DNA of 64,000 nucleotides from Scytonema sp045865695 (GTDB taxonomy: Bacteria > Cyanobacteriota > Cyanobacteriia > Cyanobacteriales > Nostocaceae). The notes under the pieces were generated by a model that saw nothing but the letters and a program-made list of their open reading frames with translations, made no database searches and was not told where the DNA came from. The stretch covers positions 1 to 64,000 of the forward strand of contig NZ_BAACAP010000209.1 in the NCBI RefSeq assembly GCF_045865695.1. The letters are read 5' to 3'. Shown in pieces: positions 34,649-43,155 of the stretch; position 1 is the stretch's first letter; each line of letters begins with the position of its first letter. The translations under genes and the position numbers were made by a program.

Positions 34649-34667
34649 TTTCCAAATTAGTTGGTAT
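34649..34667. promoter_or_regulatory. island palindrome upstream of the PEP-CTERM gene
   Basis: TTTCC-N9-GGTAT, 67 bp before the PEP-CTERM start codon, one base off TTACC on the left and one off GGTAA on the right. It is similar to the sites before the two ModA-like genes. Confidence 0.5.
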
Positions 34668-34733
34668 CATATGCTTAGCAGTAAAATTACTGAGAATCTA
34701 AAGTTTAAACGTAAAGCTAAACAAAACAAGTAA

Positions 34734-35324
34734 ATGTTGAAAGCAATATTTGTTACAAAGCAACTGATTATTGCTCTAGGGTTAGGATTCGCTGCGTTAT
34801 GTACTGTTACTCCTGCTAAAGCTGCCATCTTTACCTATCAAGGTGATACCACAAATCAACCGACTTGGCGGCGTACTGCACCAGGTAATCCTCCCGATCT
34901 AATCAGTGGCGAAAGGGACGGAACAATGGGTATGCTCGTACCCTATAGCGTTTTTCAGTTTTTGGTTGAAGAATCGGGTTTGTATACATTTGGCAGTACT
35001 GTACTCGGAGCTACGTCATCTACGGATGGAGCTTGGGATAATTTTTTAGTTTTATATCGGGACAGTTTCAATCCTACTCAGCAATTAACCAACGTCCTCG
35101 TAGCAGATACGACTCCTAATGACAGCAGTCCTGCGTTCAGCCGCGAACTGACCGCTCAACGAAATTACTTTTTAGTCACAACTGGTCGTCGCGTCGCTGA
35201 TTTTGGTACTTTTACCAACACAATTAGCGGTTCGGGTAAAATCTTAGCAGTTCCCGAATCGGATTTAATATCAGGAACTTTAGTAGCTGTTGGTGTAGTT
35301 TTACTGCTGTATAAGCGAAAATAG
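34734..35324 (+). CDS. PEP-CTERM sorting-signal protein, secreted
   Basis: 196 aa. An N-terminal signal peptide (ending in AKA, about residue 31) leads into a beta-rich domain with an YTFGSTVLGATSSTDGAWDNFLVLYRDSF segment similar to cyanobacterial PEP-CTERM proteins of unknown function. The C-terminus has VPESDL, a hydrophobic helix and YKRK, the PEP-CTERM signal read by an exosortase; no exosortase gene is in the window. A remnant of a second copy lies at 22606-22697. The island palindrome upstream suggests it is expressed together with the uptake cassettes. Confidence 0.85.
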   Translation: MLKAIFVTKQLIIALGLGFAALCTVTPAKAAIFTYQGDTTNQPTWRRTAPGNPPDLISGERDGTMGMLVPYSVFQFLVEESGLYTFGSTVLGATSSTDGAWDNFLVLYRDSFNPTQQLTNVLVADTTPNDSSPAFSRELTAQRNYFLVTTGRRVADFGTFTNTISGSGKILAVPESDLISGTLVAVGVVLLLYKRK

Positions 35325-35349
35325 GGTATTGTCTGACCAGAGGCTGAAG

Positions 35350-35476
35350 TTGGTAACTTTTTCTCCTCTGCTGAGTTGATTTTGACTACTTTATATTTTA
35401 CTTCATCTACCTTAGGTAGTATCAATGTTAAAATTCCATTTTTGAATTCGGCTTTGTTTTGAGAAATTGCTCCACT
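35350..35476 (-). pseudogene. C-terminal fragment of an Hsp20-type small heat-shock protein
   Basis: The minus strand reads GAISQNKAEFKNGILTLILP, then KVDEVKYKVVKIN, the typical end of the alpha-crystallin domain and tail of Hsp20. No start codon or N-terminal domain is present, and the frame runs on into the antisense of the PEP-CTERM gene. Confidence 0.7.
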
Positions 35477-35583
35477 AAAAACAGATTATGCCAGTTGAGG
35501 GCGCGGAAGATGGAATAAAAATCTCTCCGTGTCCCCGCATCTGGACATCAATCTTAACGATGAGTATTCACCTGGACTTGATA

Positions 35584-36219
35584 TTAGTGATTTGGCAGGT
35601 TTTTCCAAGTATTTTGGGTGGTTTCCAACATACCCCACTGTGGTAGGTGCTGCTGGTAAATTTCAAGCAAACCTTTTGCGGTGTGTTCGATCGCCCAATC
35701 CTGTTGCAGTTCGCAGGCGACGCTGAGCCAATTGGAGACCTTAACCCCAGCTTGTGTTAAGTTGGCAATTGAAGCGTGCAAAACCATTTCAGAATAGTTG
35801 CCCGACGCATCCATTACTAAACGCACATCGTAACCCGCATCTGCCATTGTTTTGGCAGGAATACCGATGCAAAAATCAGCCGTAATTCCGGCAGCAATAA
35901 CTTTCTTGCGACCTGTAGCTTCGATCTCATTCCGAATCCGTTCGTCGTGCCATGAGTTAATCTTTGTGCGATAGATTGGCTCAACATCAGGAAAGAGTTC
36001 TTGAATTTCTGGAATGATTGGACCGAGTGGACCCATGGGACCCATTGCTGCCGCTGTCAAAACAACCGGAATGTTGTGTAGTTTCAAAACCTTTGCCAGT
36101 GCAACGGAATTGTTTCTCAAATGCACCGGATCGATGTCTCCAGTAAACAACATCAAACCGGCTTGATGATCGACTAACAAAGCACAAGCGTTATCTGCCG
36201 AAAGCATTTCGTAGGTCAT
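35584..36219 (-). CDS. isochorismatase-family cysteine hydrolase (YcaC-like)
   Basis: 211 aa cytosolic hydrolase. The catalytic triad of the family is Asp17 (LLVDHQAG), Lys86 (RTKINSW) and Cys117 (GITADFCIG). The length and C-terminal extension (ELQQDWAIEHTAKGLLEIY) match YcaC-type proteins, whose substrates are unknown, rather than the siderophore enzyme EntB. Proximity to siderophore genes therefore does not imply isochorismate chemistry. It is followed upstream by a divergent-type AraC regulator gene on the same strand (36382-37236), which may control it. Confidence 0.85.
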   Translation of the reverse strand: MTYEMLSADNACALLVDHQAGLMLFTGDIDPVHLRNNSVALAKVLKLHNIPVVLTAAAMGPMGPLGPIIPEIQELFPDVEPIYRTKINSWHDERIRNEIEATGRKKVIAAGITADFCIGIPAKTMADAGYDVRLVMDASGNYSEMVLHASIANLTQAGVKVSNWLSVACELQQDWAIEHTAKGLLEIYQQHLPQWGMLETTQNTWKNLPNH

Positions 36220-36381
36220 AACTTCATCTGGTATGGATTACTGAGATTAAACTTCCAGAGGAAGCATACACTACGTCACTGGAGGACAGATAGACGTTTC
36301 TTGCACTGCCTTGAAGCTAATTTAGGTCATTCTTGCCATTGCCATTGTGGTTTATGACACGACACAACTGCATCTGTTGAT

Positions 36382-37236
36382 TTATTGCAACGACTTTTTG
36401 CTTAAAAACACCCTCGGCGTGACTCCGACATATTTCTTAAAGTGCTTTGCGAAACGACTTTGATCGGTACAGCCAACCAGTAAAGCGATTTCTGCCAGCG
36501 TGTATTTCCCTTGTCTCAATAAGTCTTTAGCTCTTTCCATCCTTTGCTGAAGCACATACTGGTACGGCGCAATACCCATTGACTGCTTAAATAATCGGCA
36601 AAAGTAATACTGGCTGATGCCCGCAACCTCTGACAGTTCAGCTAACTGAAGTGGTCGCTCCAAATAGCTGTGAATATAGTCCAATACTTGCTGAAGCCGA
36701 CGAGCGGTTAACTCATCGCAATTGGGTTGCATCTTCGGCTTAAATGCACAGTATTGTCGAAGCAGATGAACGATAAACACTTGCATGAGAGATTCGGCAT
36801 AAAGTTGCCCACCCATACCAGAGGTTTCCAGTTCTGCCTGAAACAAGTGGGCGAGCGCTGCAATCTGCGAATCATTCGCATTGACTGTACTTAGCAACTC
36901 AACCTGATTCGTGTTTAGTCCACCCACTTCAAAAGCCGTTTGATTCAGTTTGAGTGGGTCAATCGCAAACATCAGTGAGCGATCCGTACTATTCCATGCC
37001 CAAAGCCCTGACACCCGAGCAGGACAAATCCAAAAACTTCCTTTGACTTGAGATTTTCCAGATTCTTGGGAGCCGATGCGAGTTATTTTTTGTTGATTAC
37101 CATCGCTTAACAGAAGACAAAGCAGATGGCGATCGCATCCAGGAAATTCAAGCTCATTTGGTGCTGAGAGATGACGATCGACAGTCAATCCGGGTAGTTG
37201 AATAGTACGACGTTCAGAAATCCATGATTTTTTCAT
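36382..37236 (-). CDS. AraC-family transcriptional regulator
   Basis: 284 aa. The C-terminal ~100 residues hold the double HTH (LAELSEVAGISQYYFCRLFK and TLAEIALLVGCTDQSRFAKHF, with GVTPRVFL). The N-terminal ~180 residues are a cupin-like sensing domain without clear ligand motifs. It is not related to the PchR-like pair beyond the HTH. It lies 162 bp upstream of the isochorismatase-like gene in the same direction, so it may regulate that gene. No signal peptide. Confidence 0.9.
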   Translation of the reverse strand: MKKSWISERRTIQLPGLTVDRHLSAPNELEFPGCDRHLLCLLLSDGNQQKITRIGSQESGKSQVKGSFWICPARVSGLWAWNSTDRSLMFAIDPLKLNQTAFEVGGLNTNQVELLSTVNANDSQIAALAHLFQAELETSGMGGQLYAESLMQVFIVHLLRQYCAFKPKMQPNCDELTARRLQQVLDYIHSYLERPLQLAELSEVAGISQYYFCRLFKQSMGIAPYQYVLQQRMERAKDLLRQGKYTLAEIALLVGCTDQSRFAKHFKKYVGVTPRVFLSKKSLQ

Positions 37237-37349
37237 ACTACTTTAATAAGGTAATCAACATCAACAGATGTACCAGACGAAATAAATCTACACCAGCGAA
37301 AATATGACTGTTTTTCCAGAAAGTGGACTAAGTGATTGAATACTCTAAG

Positions 37350-37733
37350 TTATAAGGTCGCACCCTCAGGCGGGTGCAGTCCTAAAACAATGTCGGATTT
37401 CGGAATGCCTCTTGAGGAAAGTTCTTCACCGATATCGATATCTGTTCGATTTTCTTGAATCCAGACTTTACCTTCAATAATATCGAGATGAACAATTGGG
37501 TTGAAAATGCGCTTGTGAGAGTCTGTCCACCCGATTTGCAATAGTTGATAGTGGTCATGTCGGAAATCAAATACAGTTATGGTTTGAATGTGTGGGTTGA
37601 CATCTGGTGTGTTGGCATGAATGGAAAAGATATCCGTGATGATCTGACGGTATATTTCTTGTGAAATTGGCTCAACTTGATTTTGAGAATCTACTGCAGT
37701 GAGATTGGTTAGCTTTCTGGATTTGGTATCCAT
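37350..37733 (-). CDS. XisI-like protein (fdxN-element excision controlling family)
   Basis: 127 aa. Residues 25-125 follow the XisI family pattern: EIYRQIITDIFSIHA, FDFRHDHYQLLQIGW, IVHLDIIEGKVWIQENRTDI, SDIVLGLHPPE. XisI works with XisH in fdxN-element excision in Anabaena, but the family is widespread in genomes without that element. The usual final residues after the FHxP segment seem missing, and no XisH gene precedes it. It is an orphan of uncertain function. Confidence 0.8.
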   Translation of the reverse strand: MDTKSRKLTNLTAVDSQNQVEPISQEIYRQIITDIFSIHANTPDVNPHIQTITVFDFRHDHYQLLQIGWTDSHKRIFNPIVHLDIIEGKVWIQENRTDIDIGEELSSRGIPKSDIVLGLHPPEGATL

Positions 37734-38186
37734 CGATCGACCTCATGTGTTATGTCATTTACAATTAGCAAATTTATCTGATTTTCTTTTAGACTATCTT
37801 GAAAAAATGGATTGCTGAAGTGTTGCTGATAAATAGTGTTGGGCACAGCGTCAATCAGGATTCGGAAACATCCCCCCACTCAACAAGTCCTGCTCGTGCG
37901 TAAAGCACGGAATGTTTACTGACAGTTTTGATAAAGTCAGCGTTTGATTACGTAGTTGAATTGATTTTTTCCTACTTAGTTGGTAGACTATCTGAAACTC
38001 CAATCTAAAAGATGTCTTAAAAAATACCTAATAACCGCTAATGAATAAAAAATAGCATTTAAACGCTTGGCGTAATGGCAGTTTAAGCGTTAGTTCCTAA
38101 AAAAGAAATCAGTATCGATCTCAAAATAATTGTATAAAAAATTCAAAAAGTAATTGTTGTCCTTACTTGTAGTCGATTAAAAAATC
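37734..38186. other. 453-bp gap, promoter region of ModA-like gene 1
   Basis: AT-rich DNA holding the island palindrome (37968-37986). No open frame with recognisable content. Confidence 0.5.
37968..37986. promoter_or_regulatory. island palindrome upstream of ModA-like gene 1
   Basis: TTTCC-N9-GGTAG, 200 bp before the start. The surrounding sequence (GATTTTTTCCTAC...GTTGGTAG) is shared with the site before ModA-like gene 2 at 54129-54147. Confidence 0.5.
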
Positions 38187-39134
38187 ATGAAAAAGTATTT
38201 GCTTGCTGCTTCGCTGACTATATTCGTTGTCAATATGACCCAGATTAAACAGACTTTAGCAGCTACACTAGCTAACCCGACTGAGGTGACTCTATATGCT
38301 GCTGGTAGTTTGAGGGGTGCGCTTTCAGAAGTAGCTGATGCCTTTACTCAGGAATTTGGGATTCCTGTCAGAACAGAATTTGCTTCCTCTGGTTCACTAA
38401 AAGATAGGTTATTGGCAGGGGAAAAGGCAGATGTTTTTGCAAGTGCTGATTTAGGTAACGCTATTACACTCAATCAAAATAACTTAAGTGGGGAAGTCAA
38501 AACCTTTACCCGCAATCCTCTCTACGCGATCGCCATACCAGAGGTTTCACTCACAACAGAGAATCTGCTAGATACCTTTCTCAACCCCGATATTAAATTA
38601 GGTATTGCCCAACCTGTCAGCGATCCCTTAGGAGATTACGGAATCCAGATATTTCGCCAAGCTGAAGATGTTCGTCCGGGTAGCTTTGCATTGCTGGACG
38701 CTAAAGCCATAAGATTATCAGGGACGTTGCCACAACAGAGGAATAGTCCGGGGGGCAGCATAGTCTACTATCTGCAAGATATCAACAGAGCAGACATTTA
38801 TTTGGTTTATTATACCAGTGCTTTGTCTGCTCAAGAAATTTCACCAAGTCTACAGATAGTAGAATTGCCAAATAGCTTAAAAGTCCAAGCTGACTACGGT
38901 TTGACAGTACTCAAAGGTGCAACTCCTGAAGGTTCACAACTAGCGAATTACATCCTTTCATCAACTGGGCAACAAATACTAGCAAAGTATGGATTTAGTA
39001 GTCCAAAGTCTGTTAGAGAATCTCAAGGAGTTGGTGGAACTTTACTGGCTGTGAGTGTGGCTTTTGCTTTACACAGAAAGTTGATGGCTGCTAAACAGCA
39101 AAAAGTTCCAGCGATCGCTGCAAAGAAACACTAG
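38187..39134 (+). CDS. ModA-like molybdate/oxyanion-binding protein with C-terminal membrane tail (1)
   Basis: 315 aa. After a signal peptide (cleavage near TLA, residue 28), residues ~33-270 match the ModA family: TLYAAGSLRGALSEVADAF, FASSGSLKDRLLAGEKADVFASAD, FTRNPLYAIAI and the C-terminal TGQQILAKYGF. ModA proteins bind molybdate or tungstate for ABC import. Unusually the chain continues with VRESQGVGGTLLAVSVAFALHRK, a hydrophobic helix with basic end that resembles a PEP-CTERM signal with the Pro replaced. No ModB or ModC gene is near. It is a single-gene unit downstream of an island palindrome, and copies of its tail occur at 47774 and 53903. Confidence 0.85.
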   Translation: MKKYLLAASLTIFVVNMTQIKQTLAATLANPTEVTLYAAGSLRGALSEVADAFTQEFGIPVRTEFASSGSLKDRLLAGEKADVFASADLGNAITLNQNNLSGEVKTFTRNPLYAIAIPEVSLTTENLLDTFLNPDIKLGIAQPVSDPLGDYGIQIFRQAEDVRPGSFALLDAKAIRLSGTLPQQRNSPGGSIVYYLQDINRADIYLVYYTSALSAQEISPSLQIVELPNSLKVQADYGLTVLKGATPEGSQLANYILSSTGQQILAKYGFSSPKSVRESQGVGGTLLAVSVAFALHRKLMAAKQQKVPAIAAKKH

Positions 39135-39159
39135 GACTTTCATTATCGCACTAGTCTAA

Positions 39160-39265
39160 ATTGTATCTGGGTCAATATTTAACTCCCGTAATTTTGCTGC
39201 CAAACGTGCTGCTTTTTCGGCTTCCTGTTGTGCCCTTTGTTCTACCTGTTCTAGTCTTTTATAGA
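39160..39265 (-). pseudogene. C-terminal fragment of a Uma2-family gene
   Basis: The minus strand encodes EQRAQQEAEKAARLAAKLRE and LNIDPDTI, the coiled-coil end of the intact Uma2 gene at 47964-48704, at about 90 percent DNA identity. The rest of that gene is missing here. Confidence 0.8.
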
Positions 39266-39546
39266 TTTTCATCAATGAAGCATGAAAATTTATCAGCTAG
39301 TTATTGATGATATTGATTGAAAGTAAGAAATAAAAGTAAGAAAATTTTTGATTAACTTACTAAAAGGCTTAATTGATAAGGGTTTGGGGAGCCAATGCCA
39401 CGCAAGCTACTGGCTCGGTCGCTCCCAAAAAAGGCGATCGCGTGGGGGACATGAATGAAGCCAGAAGAGTTTGAGAGTCTGATTACACGTTTTGGCTCTT
39501 TCGTTAACCGCTCTCCACTTGTCGGTAACGAATGCAAATACTACTG
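39266..39546. other. intergenic DNA, nothing recognised
   Basis: About 280 bp between the Uma2 fragment and the end of the AraC/GyrI gene. A small plus-strand frame from 39455 overlaps the AraC/GyrI 3' end and shows no family features. Confidence 0.4.
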
Positions 39547-40470
39547 CTACTTGAGGGGTAGAAATATATCGGTGATAGCCTCATACTCAGGCACATCAGG
39601 AAAAAAACTGACTCTCTGGAGATACAGTGGAAAGTCTCGCGGTTCTTCTCCGCTCAGCGGGAGCCATATAGAGTACAGATAAGTTATGCTCTGACTGATA
39701 TTGCTGTCGGAACCTATGTGCCGCAATACAGCACATCTGCCACCAGGAATGATTTTTTCTACAACCCCAAATGGGTTGTCAACCACATCACGCTCCGTTG
39801 ATGCACATATATCAAGGCGATAGTCGTCGGGTGCGGTTTCGGACGGATTATCATATAGGATGTTGAAAGTGTCACTGACTGTAGGCGGCAGACAGTTCTG
39901 CTTTCGCCATTCGATAAATTTGCACACGGAGTTCCCTATGAGATTTGGGTCGCCACGGTGCTCAAGGACTGCAACTTTGGTGTTTTTAAAGGAAATTAGC
40001 TTGACTTGCGCGGGCTGGTTTTCTAGTTTCATATACTTGATCCTTATGTCACTTAATGGTTGGTAAGTCAAGTGCCAAAGACCCCACTGTGGCTGCTTTC
40101 TGAACTCAGAAGGGGTCTGCCCTATGCTCTTTTTGAATGCGCGAGAAAACGATTCATGATTTTCGTAGCCACTCGCCAGCGCAATATCGATGATCTGCTT
40201 TTTGTGACGAAAGGCAAGTTGATAAGAAGCACGCTTTAAGCGATTGAGCTGAACGTATCTGTACAGGCTAACTTTCAAAAGCTTAGAGAACTGCCTGTGA
40301 AAGTGATACTTCGAGAATGCAGCAACGCTGCCGATCCGATCGACACTAAGGTCGTTGTCCAGATGAGTATCGATGTACTCAAGCGCCTTGCGGAATCTAG
40401 CTAGATAGATGTCAACAGAAGATGCAGTCAATGAAGTATCCTCAAGAGCCATATTCTCTAGACTACTCAC
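39547..40470 (-). CDS. AraC-family regulator with GyrI-like effector domain (Rob/SbmC-like)
   Basis: 307 aa. The HTH domain is N-terminal (residues ~20-125: NDLSVDRIGSVAAFSKYHFHR and IDIALASGYENHESFSRAFK, ending IGQTPSEFRK). The C-terminal ~160 residues form a GyrI-like small-molecule-binding domain (VAVLEHRGDPNLIGNSV, DDYRLDICASTE, GGRCAVLRHIGSD, DFPLYLQRVSFF). Such proteins respond to drugs or bulky organics. It replaces the position that Uma2 occupies in the related segment at 47.8-49.2 kb and is probably an insertion unrelated to the uptake cassettes. Confidence 0.9.
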   Translation of the reverse strand: MSSLENMALEDTSLTASSVDIYLARFRKALEYIDTHLDNDLSVDRIGSVAAFSKYHFHRQFSKLLKVSLYRYVQLNRLKRASYQLAFRHKKQIIDIALASGYENHESFSRAFKKSIGQTPSEFRKQPQWGLWHLTYQPLSDIRIKYMKLENQPAQVKLISFKNTKVAVLEHRGDPNLIGNSVCKFIEWRKQNCLPPTVSDTFNILYDNPSETAPDDYRLDICASTERDVVDNPFGVVEKIIPGGRCAVLRHIGSDSNISQSITYLYSIWLPLSGEEPRDFPLYLQRVSFFPDVPEYEAITDIFLPLK

Positions 40471-40978
40471 TCGGAATTAATAAAGCTTGACAGAAGTTGC
40501 TCAACTACTGCACCTTAGGGCTAATTCGTGTAATGTAGCTGTCAAAGTCTTCTCGATTCATTGATCCCACATTCCGTACTTCAAAGTGTAGTAAAAAAAG
40601 TTACATAAGGATTTCCAAAAATAAGTAAATAATAATACACATAAATGTTCAGTAAAGCCGCATTGAGAAATACTCCTTTCCCCCTAGAAGATTACGGAAA
40701 ATGTATTATACAGTCTACAAGTGTGAGACAAAAAGAACCTTTCGTTTTTACCATTAATTAAAACGAGATGAATATGTAGGAGTTGATAAAGCTCTTTAAA
40801 AAGAGAAAATATTATAGTATAAAACGACAAAATTTTGTTTGAAAAATGATTGTCAAGTTATATAATTACATATAATTCAGGTATCTAGGCTTGTTTTTGC
40901 TTCGAGAGGCCGGGGCGATCGCCTTGATGAACTGAACGATATCATATCTTGGCATAATCTGAGATCTGAAGAAATCAC
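40471..40978. other. 508-bp gap; last part duplicated at 48.76 kb
   Basis: AT-rich with no coding sequence recognised. From about 40889 onward it matches 48757 onward (TTTTTGCTTC, GGGGCGATCGCCTTG, GATATCATATCTTGG), as part of the segmental duplication that continues through the small protein gene. Confidence 0.6.
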
Positions 40979-41263
40979 TCACGATTGGATTGAGTTGTCT
41001 GGGTCAATAACAGCAATCTGTACTTGAATTAAGTCGCTGATTACCGAGACATCTCCAAGTTTATCTGAAGTCAACTTGCCAAGAATAAAATTCAGATCGT
41101 TTATTTTGCAGTTAAATGAAAGACAATGAGCATTTAAGCTTATTAATGACAGGCGAAAACCCGGATCTTGATGAAAGGGTGCAAATTTCCCGATTTTGAA
41201 GATATTGTAAGCATTAACGGCTGCTGCTGGCGAGTTAAAGATAAGTTCTATCTGTCTGTCCAT
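40979..41263 (-). CDS. small uncharacterised protein following a receptor tail (copy 1)
   Basis: About 94 aa from the ATG at 41263 (MDRQIELIFNSPAAAVNAY), preceded by GAGG nine bases upstream; an in-frame ATG at 41278 (MRIAIMDRQ) is less likely. The sequence alternates hydrophobic strands (FRLSLISLNAHCLSFNCKI, VSVISDLIQVQIAVIDPD), a compact beta-rich fold. No known domain recognised. A near-identical copy lies at 48840-49127. Both follow a fragment of a TonB receptor 3' end, so the gene belonged to a receptor operon. It is likely to be translated only if the truncated operon still has a promoter. Confidence 0.65.
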   Translation of the reverse strand: MDRQIELIFNSPAAAVNAYNIFKIGKFAPFHQDPGFRLSLISLNAHCLSFNCKINDLNFILGKLTSDKLGDVSVISDLIQVQIAVIDPDNSIQS

Positions 41264-41277
41264 AATAGCTATCCTCA

Positions 41278-41346
41278 TTAAAATTCCCACTTTACCGTTA
41301 ACTGTGCTGTAAATGGACTACCAGGAACAACTCCTGTAAAATTTCC
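41278..41346 (-). pseudogene. C-terminal tail of a TonB-dependent receptor (fragment 1)
   Basis: The minus strand reads NFTGVVPGSPFTAQLTVKWEF and stop, the last barrel strand shared by receptors in this island (PF.A.L.V.WEF). Nothing upstream of it belongs to a receptor, so the gene has been deleted down to ~22 codons. Confidence 0.85.
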
Positions 41347-41459
41347 ACCGGAATTCTATATCTATCCTAAAGGGAGGAGATTTTCTTTTCACCTTGGCGT
41401 TTTTATTCGTCTACCGTGATTAATACCTCAGCTTAATTGTTCAAACTTTTACACCATTA

Positions 41460-41735
41460 CTAGAGGTTTTGTTGACTAAACCATGTATCTAAATCAGCCA
41501 TTCCCTGAAAATCTAACAATGCTTCACCAAGATTTTCTAATTGTTCTAGCGATAAAGTTTCAATACGCCCTAGCACATCAGTAGGTAATTCTCCTACCCG
41601 TCGAGTCAGTAGACGAAGAATCAGCGATTTTTCCCCTTCTTGCTTGATTTCACGGTAAATTCTCGTTTCCTTGATTGTGATTCCTAACATTTGTTCTACC
41701 TCTGTTCGGCTTAATTGTTCAAATTTGTAGACCAA
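41460..41735 (-). pseudogene. C-terminal part of a Rpn/DUF4351-family protein
   Basis: 91 aa: YKFEQLSRTEVEQMLGI, then KQEGEKSLILRLLTRRVGEL and ETLSLEQLENLGEALLDF, the DUF4351 tail normally attached to a ~200-residue PD-(D/E)XK (Rpn-type) nuclease. The nuclease part is absent, so this is a remnant even though it begins with an ATG. A weaker second echo of the same start (KFEQLS with in-frame stops) lies at about 41430-41456. Confidence 0.65.
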
Positions 41736-41859
41736 AATCGTGGTTACTAAATCAATTATGGCGCGACTTGCAGTTTCCTAGGAAGATACGATCGCCCTTT
41801 GGTGCTTTACAAACCGATTGTCGTAGAATGTACAACTAAATTAGATTCTCTACTTTACA

Positions 41860-41878
41860 ATTCCAACTAATTTGGTAA
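41860..41878. promoter_or_regulatory. island palindrome upstream of AraC regulator C
   Basis: ATTCC-N9-GGTAA with right half TTTGGTAAAAG, about 300 bp before the AraC start, matching the location of the site before AraC regulator A (310 bp). Confidence 0.5.
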
Positions 41879-41970
41879 AAGCTAGAAAATTGTATAAGAA
41901 GTTACAGTAATAACTTTCGCCCAAATGATAACTTTTAGCTAAGTACGTGTACAAAATTAAACATATAACG

Positions 41971-42076
41971 TCATTGCAAGGAAGAACGACGTTCGCGTTT
42001 GCGGAGCATCTCGAAGAGAAGCGTTCCCGATGGGTAGCAACCGCAGGACTTGAGATTGCTTCGTGCCTCGCAATGA
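41971..42076. repeat. dispersed repeat with terminal inverted ends (TCATTGC...GCAATGA)
   Basis: Begins TCATTGCAAGGAAG and ends CGTGCCTCGCAATGA, enclosing GAGCATCTCGAAGAG. It is a MITE-like intergenic repeat type found in many Nostocales genomes. Confidence 0.7.
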
Positions 42077-42180
42077 TAAAATGTATATTTATTTATGCCT
42101 TTCTATTTATATGCGCTCTTTACTAAAGATACACTTTTAACAACAACTCCGTAAACTTGTCCTCATAAGTTATTGTTGCG

Positions 42181-43155
42181 ATGACACTAATCCTTTCGCT
42201 AGCTGATTATTGGAAACTATGTTATGAAGTAGAGCCGATACAGCAGAATAGTGAATTAAATGAGTTTGACATTACCTTTAAATATCCAACATTATTTGCA
42301 GAGGGATATCACCGACATATTAAGTTACGAGATTGCATATTATTAGACATCTACAATTATCAGCAACAAAAATCATTGATTGTAGAATGTCCTGAGCGAG
42401 AGCATTTGTTAGAATTTCGATTCTATATTCTGATAGATTCTCCATATAAAAATGTTCCATATCAAACTGGAGAATACTTCTTGAGCGGCAGTGGTATGGC
42501 TTGTGAGTGTGCTAGTTTAGAAGAGGGGTTAATGCGAGAAGTAGCAGTAGCTATTCATATAAAACCAGAGATGTTTCGCTCTTTTGCAGGAGATACATCT
42601 GGAGAACTTCCAAAAGAATTACAACATTTGATCGGACGCTCCGATCAATTAACATATGAACGCTATAGAACTCAAACTCCAGGAATGCTCTTAGCACTAC
42701 AGCAAATTCTTCAATGTCCCTACCAAGGTGTGACTAAGCGAGTGTATCTTGAAAGCAAGGTTTGGGAATTATCAGCATTAGTTATAGAACAAGAAATACA
42801 AATTTATCAAGGTTTTTTAGAGGTTCATGCACTCAGACCATCAGAGATTGACTGCGTTTATCATGCTAAGGAAATTTTATTAAAAAATCACGATAATCCA
42901 CCCTCTCTGCTACAATTAGCACGGCAAGTGGGATTAAACGATCGCAAACTCAAACAAGGCTTCCGTTCTGTTTTTGGAACTACGGTATTTGGTTATCTAC
43001 ACAATTATCGTATGGAACTTGCACACAATCTACTCATTCAAGGCAACATGAATATCACAGAAGTTGCACAGAAGGTAGGTTATGCTAGCTTACCCTCATT
43101 TAGCAATGCCTTTCGTAAGAAGTTTGGCATCAGTCCCAAGTCCTGTCACAGATAA
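42181..43155 (+). CDS. AraC-family regulator, PchR-like (regulator C)
   Basis: 324 aa, clear paralogue of regulator A through its whole length (MTLILSLADYWKL, GYHRHIKLRDCILLDIYNYQ, FLSGSGMACE, LPKELQHLIGRSDQLTYERY). The C-terminal double HTH reads PSLLQLARQVGLNDRKLKQGF and ITEVAQKVGYASLPSFSNAF. The region after its stop codon carries the same tandem 18-bp repeat as behind regulator A. It most likely activates receptor C operon in response to the imported ferric chelate. Confidence 0.92.
   Translation: MTLILSLADYWKLCYEVEPIQQNSELNEFDITFKYPTLFAEGYHRHIKLRDCILLDIYNYQQQKSLIVECPEREHLLEFRFYILIDSPYKNVPYQTGEYFLSGSGMACECASLEEGLMREVAVAIHIKPEMFRSFAGDTSGELPKELQHLIGRSDQLTYERYRTQTPGMLLALQQILQCPYQGVTKRVYLESKVWELSALVIEQEIQIYQGFLEVHALRPSEIDCVYHAKEILLKNHDNPPSLLQLARQVGLNDRKLKQGFRSVFGTTVFGYLHNYRMELAHNLLIQGNMNITEVAQKVGYASLPSFSNAFRKKFGISPKSCHR

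Larger units (their letters stand above)
41736..42180. other. 445-bp gap before AraC regulator C
   Basis: Contains an island palindrome (41860-41878) and a dispersed cyanobacterial repeat (41971-42076). No coding sequence recognised. Confidence 0.6.

Noticed and set aside
35584..36219. Isochorismatase-like gene as part of siderophore biosynthesis
   Set aside because: The sequence is of the YcaC type, has no aryl-carrier domain, and no ent/dhb or NRPS genes are present; proximity alone is not evidence.
37237..37349. GGTAATC near 37246 as another island palindrome
   Set aside because: The left half at the 9-bp spacing (TACTA) does not match TTACC; only a half site.
39455..39682. Plus-strand frame starting MKPEEFESLITRFGSF
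   Set aside because: Its second half is antisense to the AraC/GyrI gene and it shows no family features; the first ~25 codons could be debris, but this cannot be supported.
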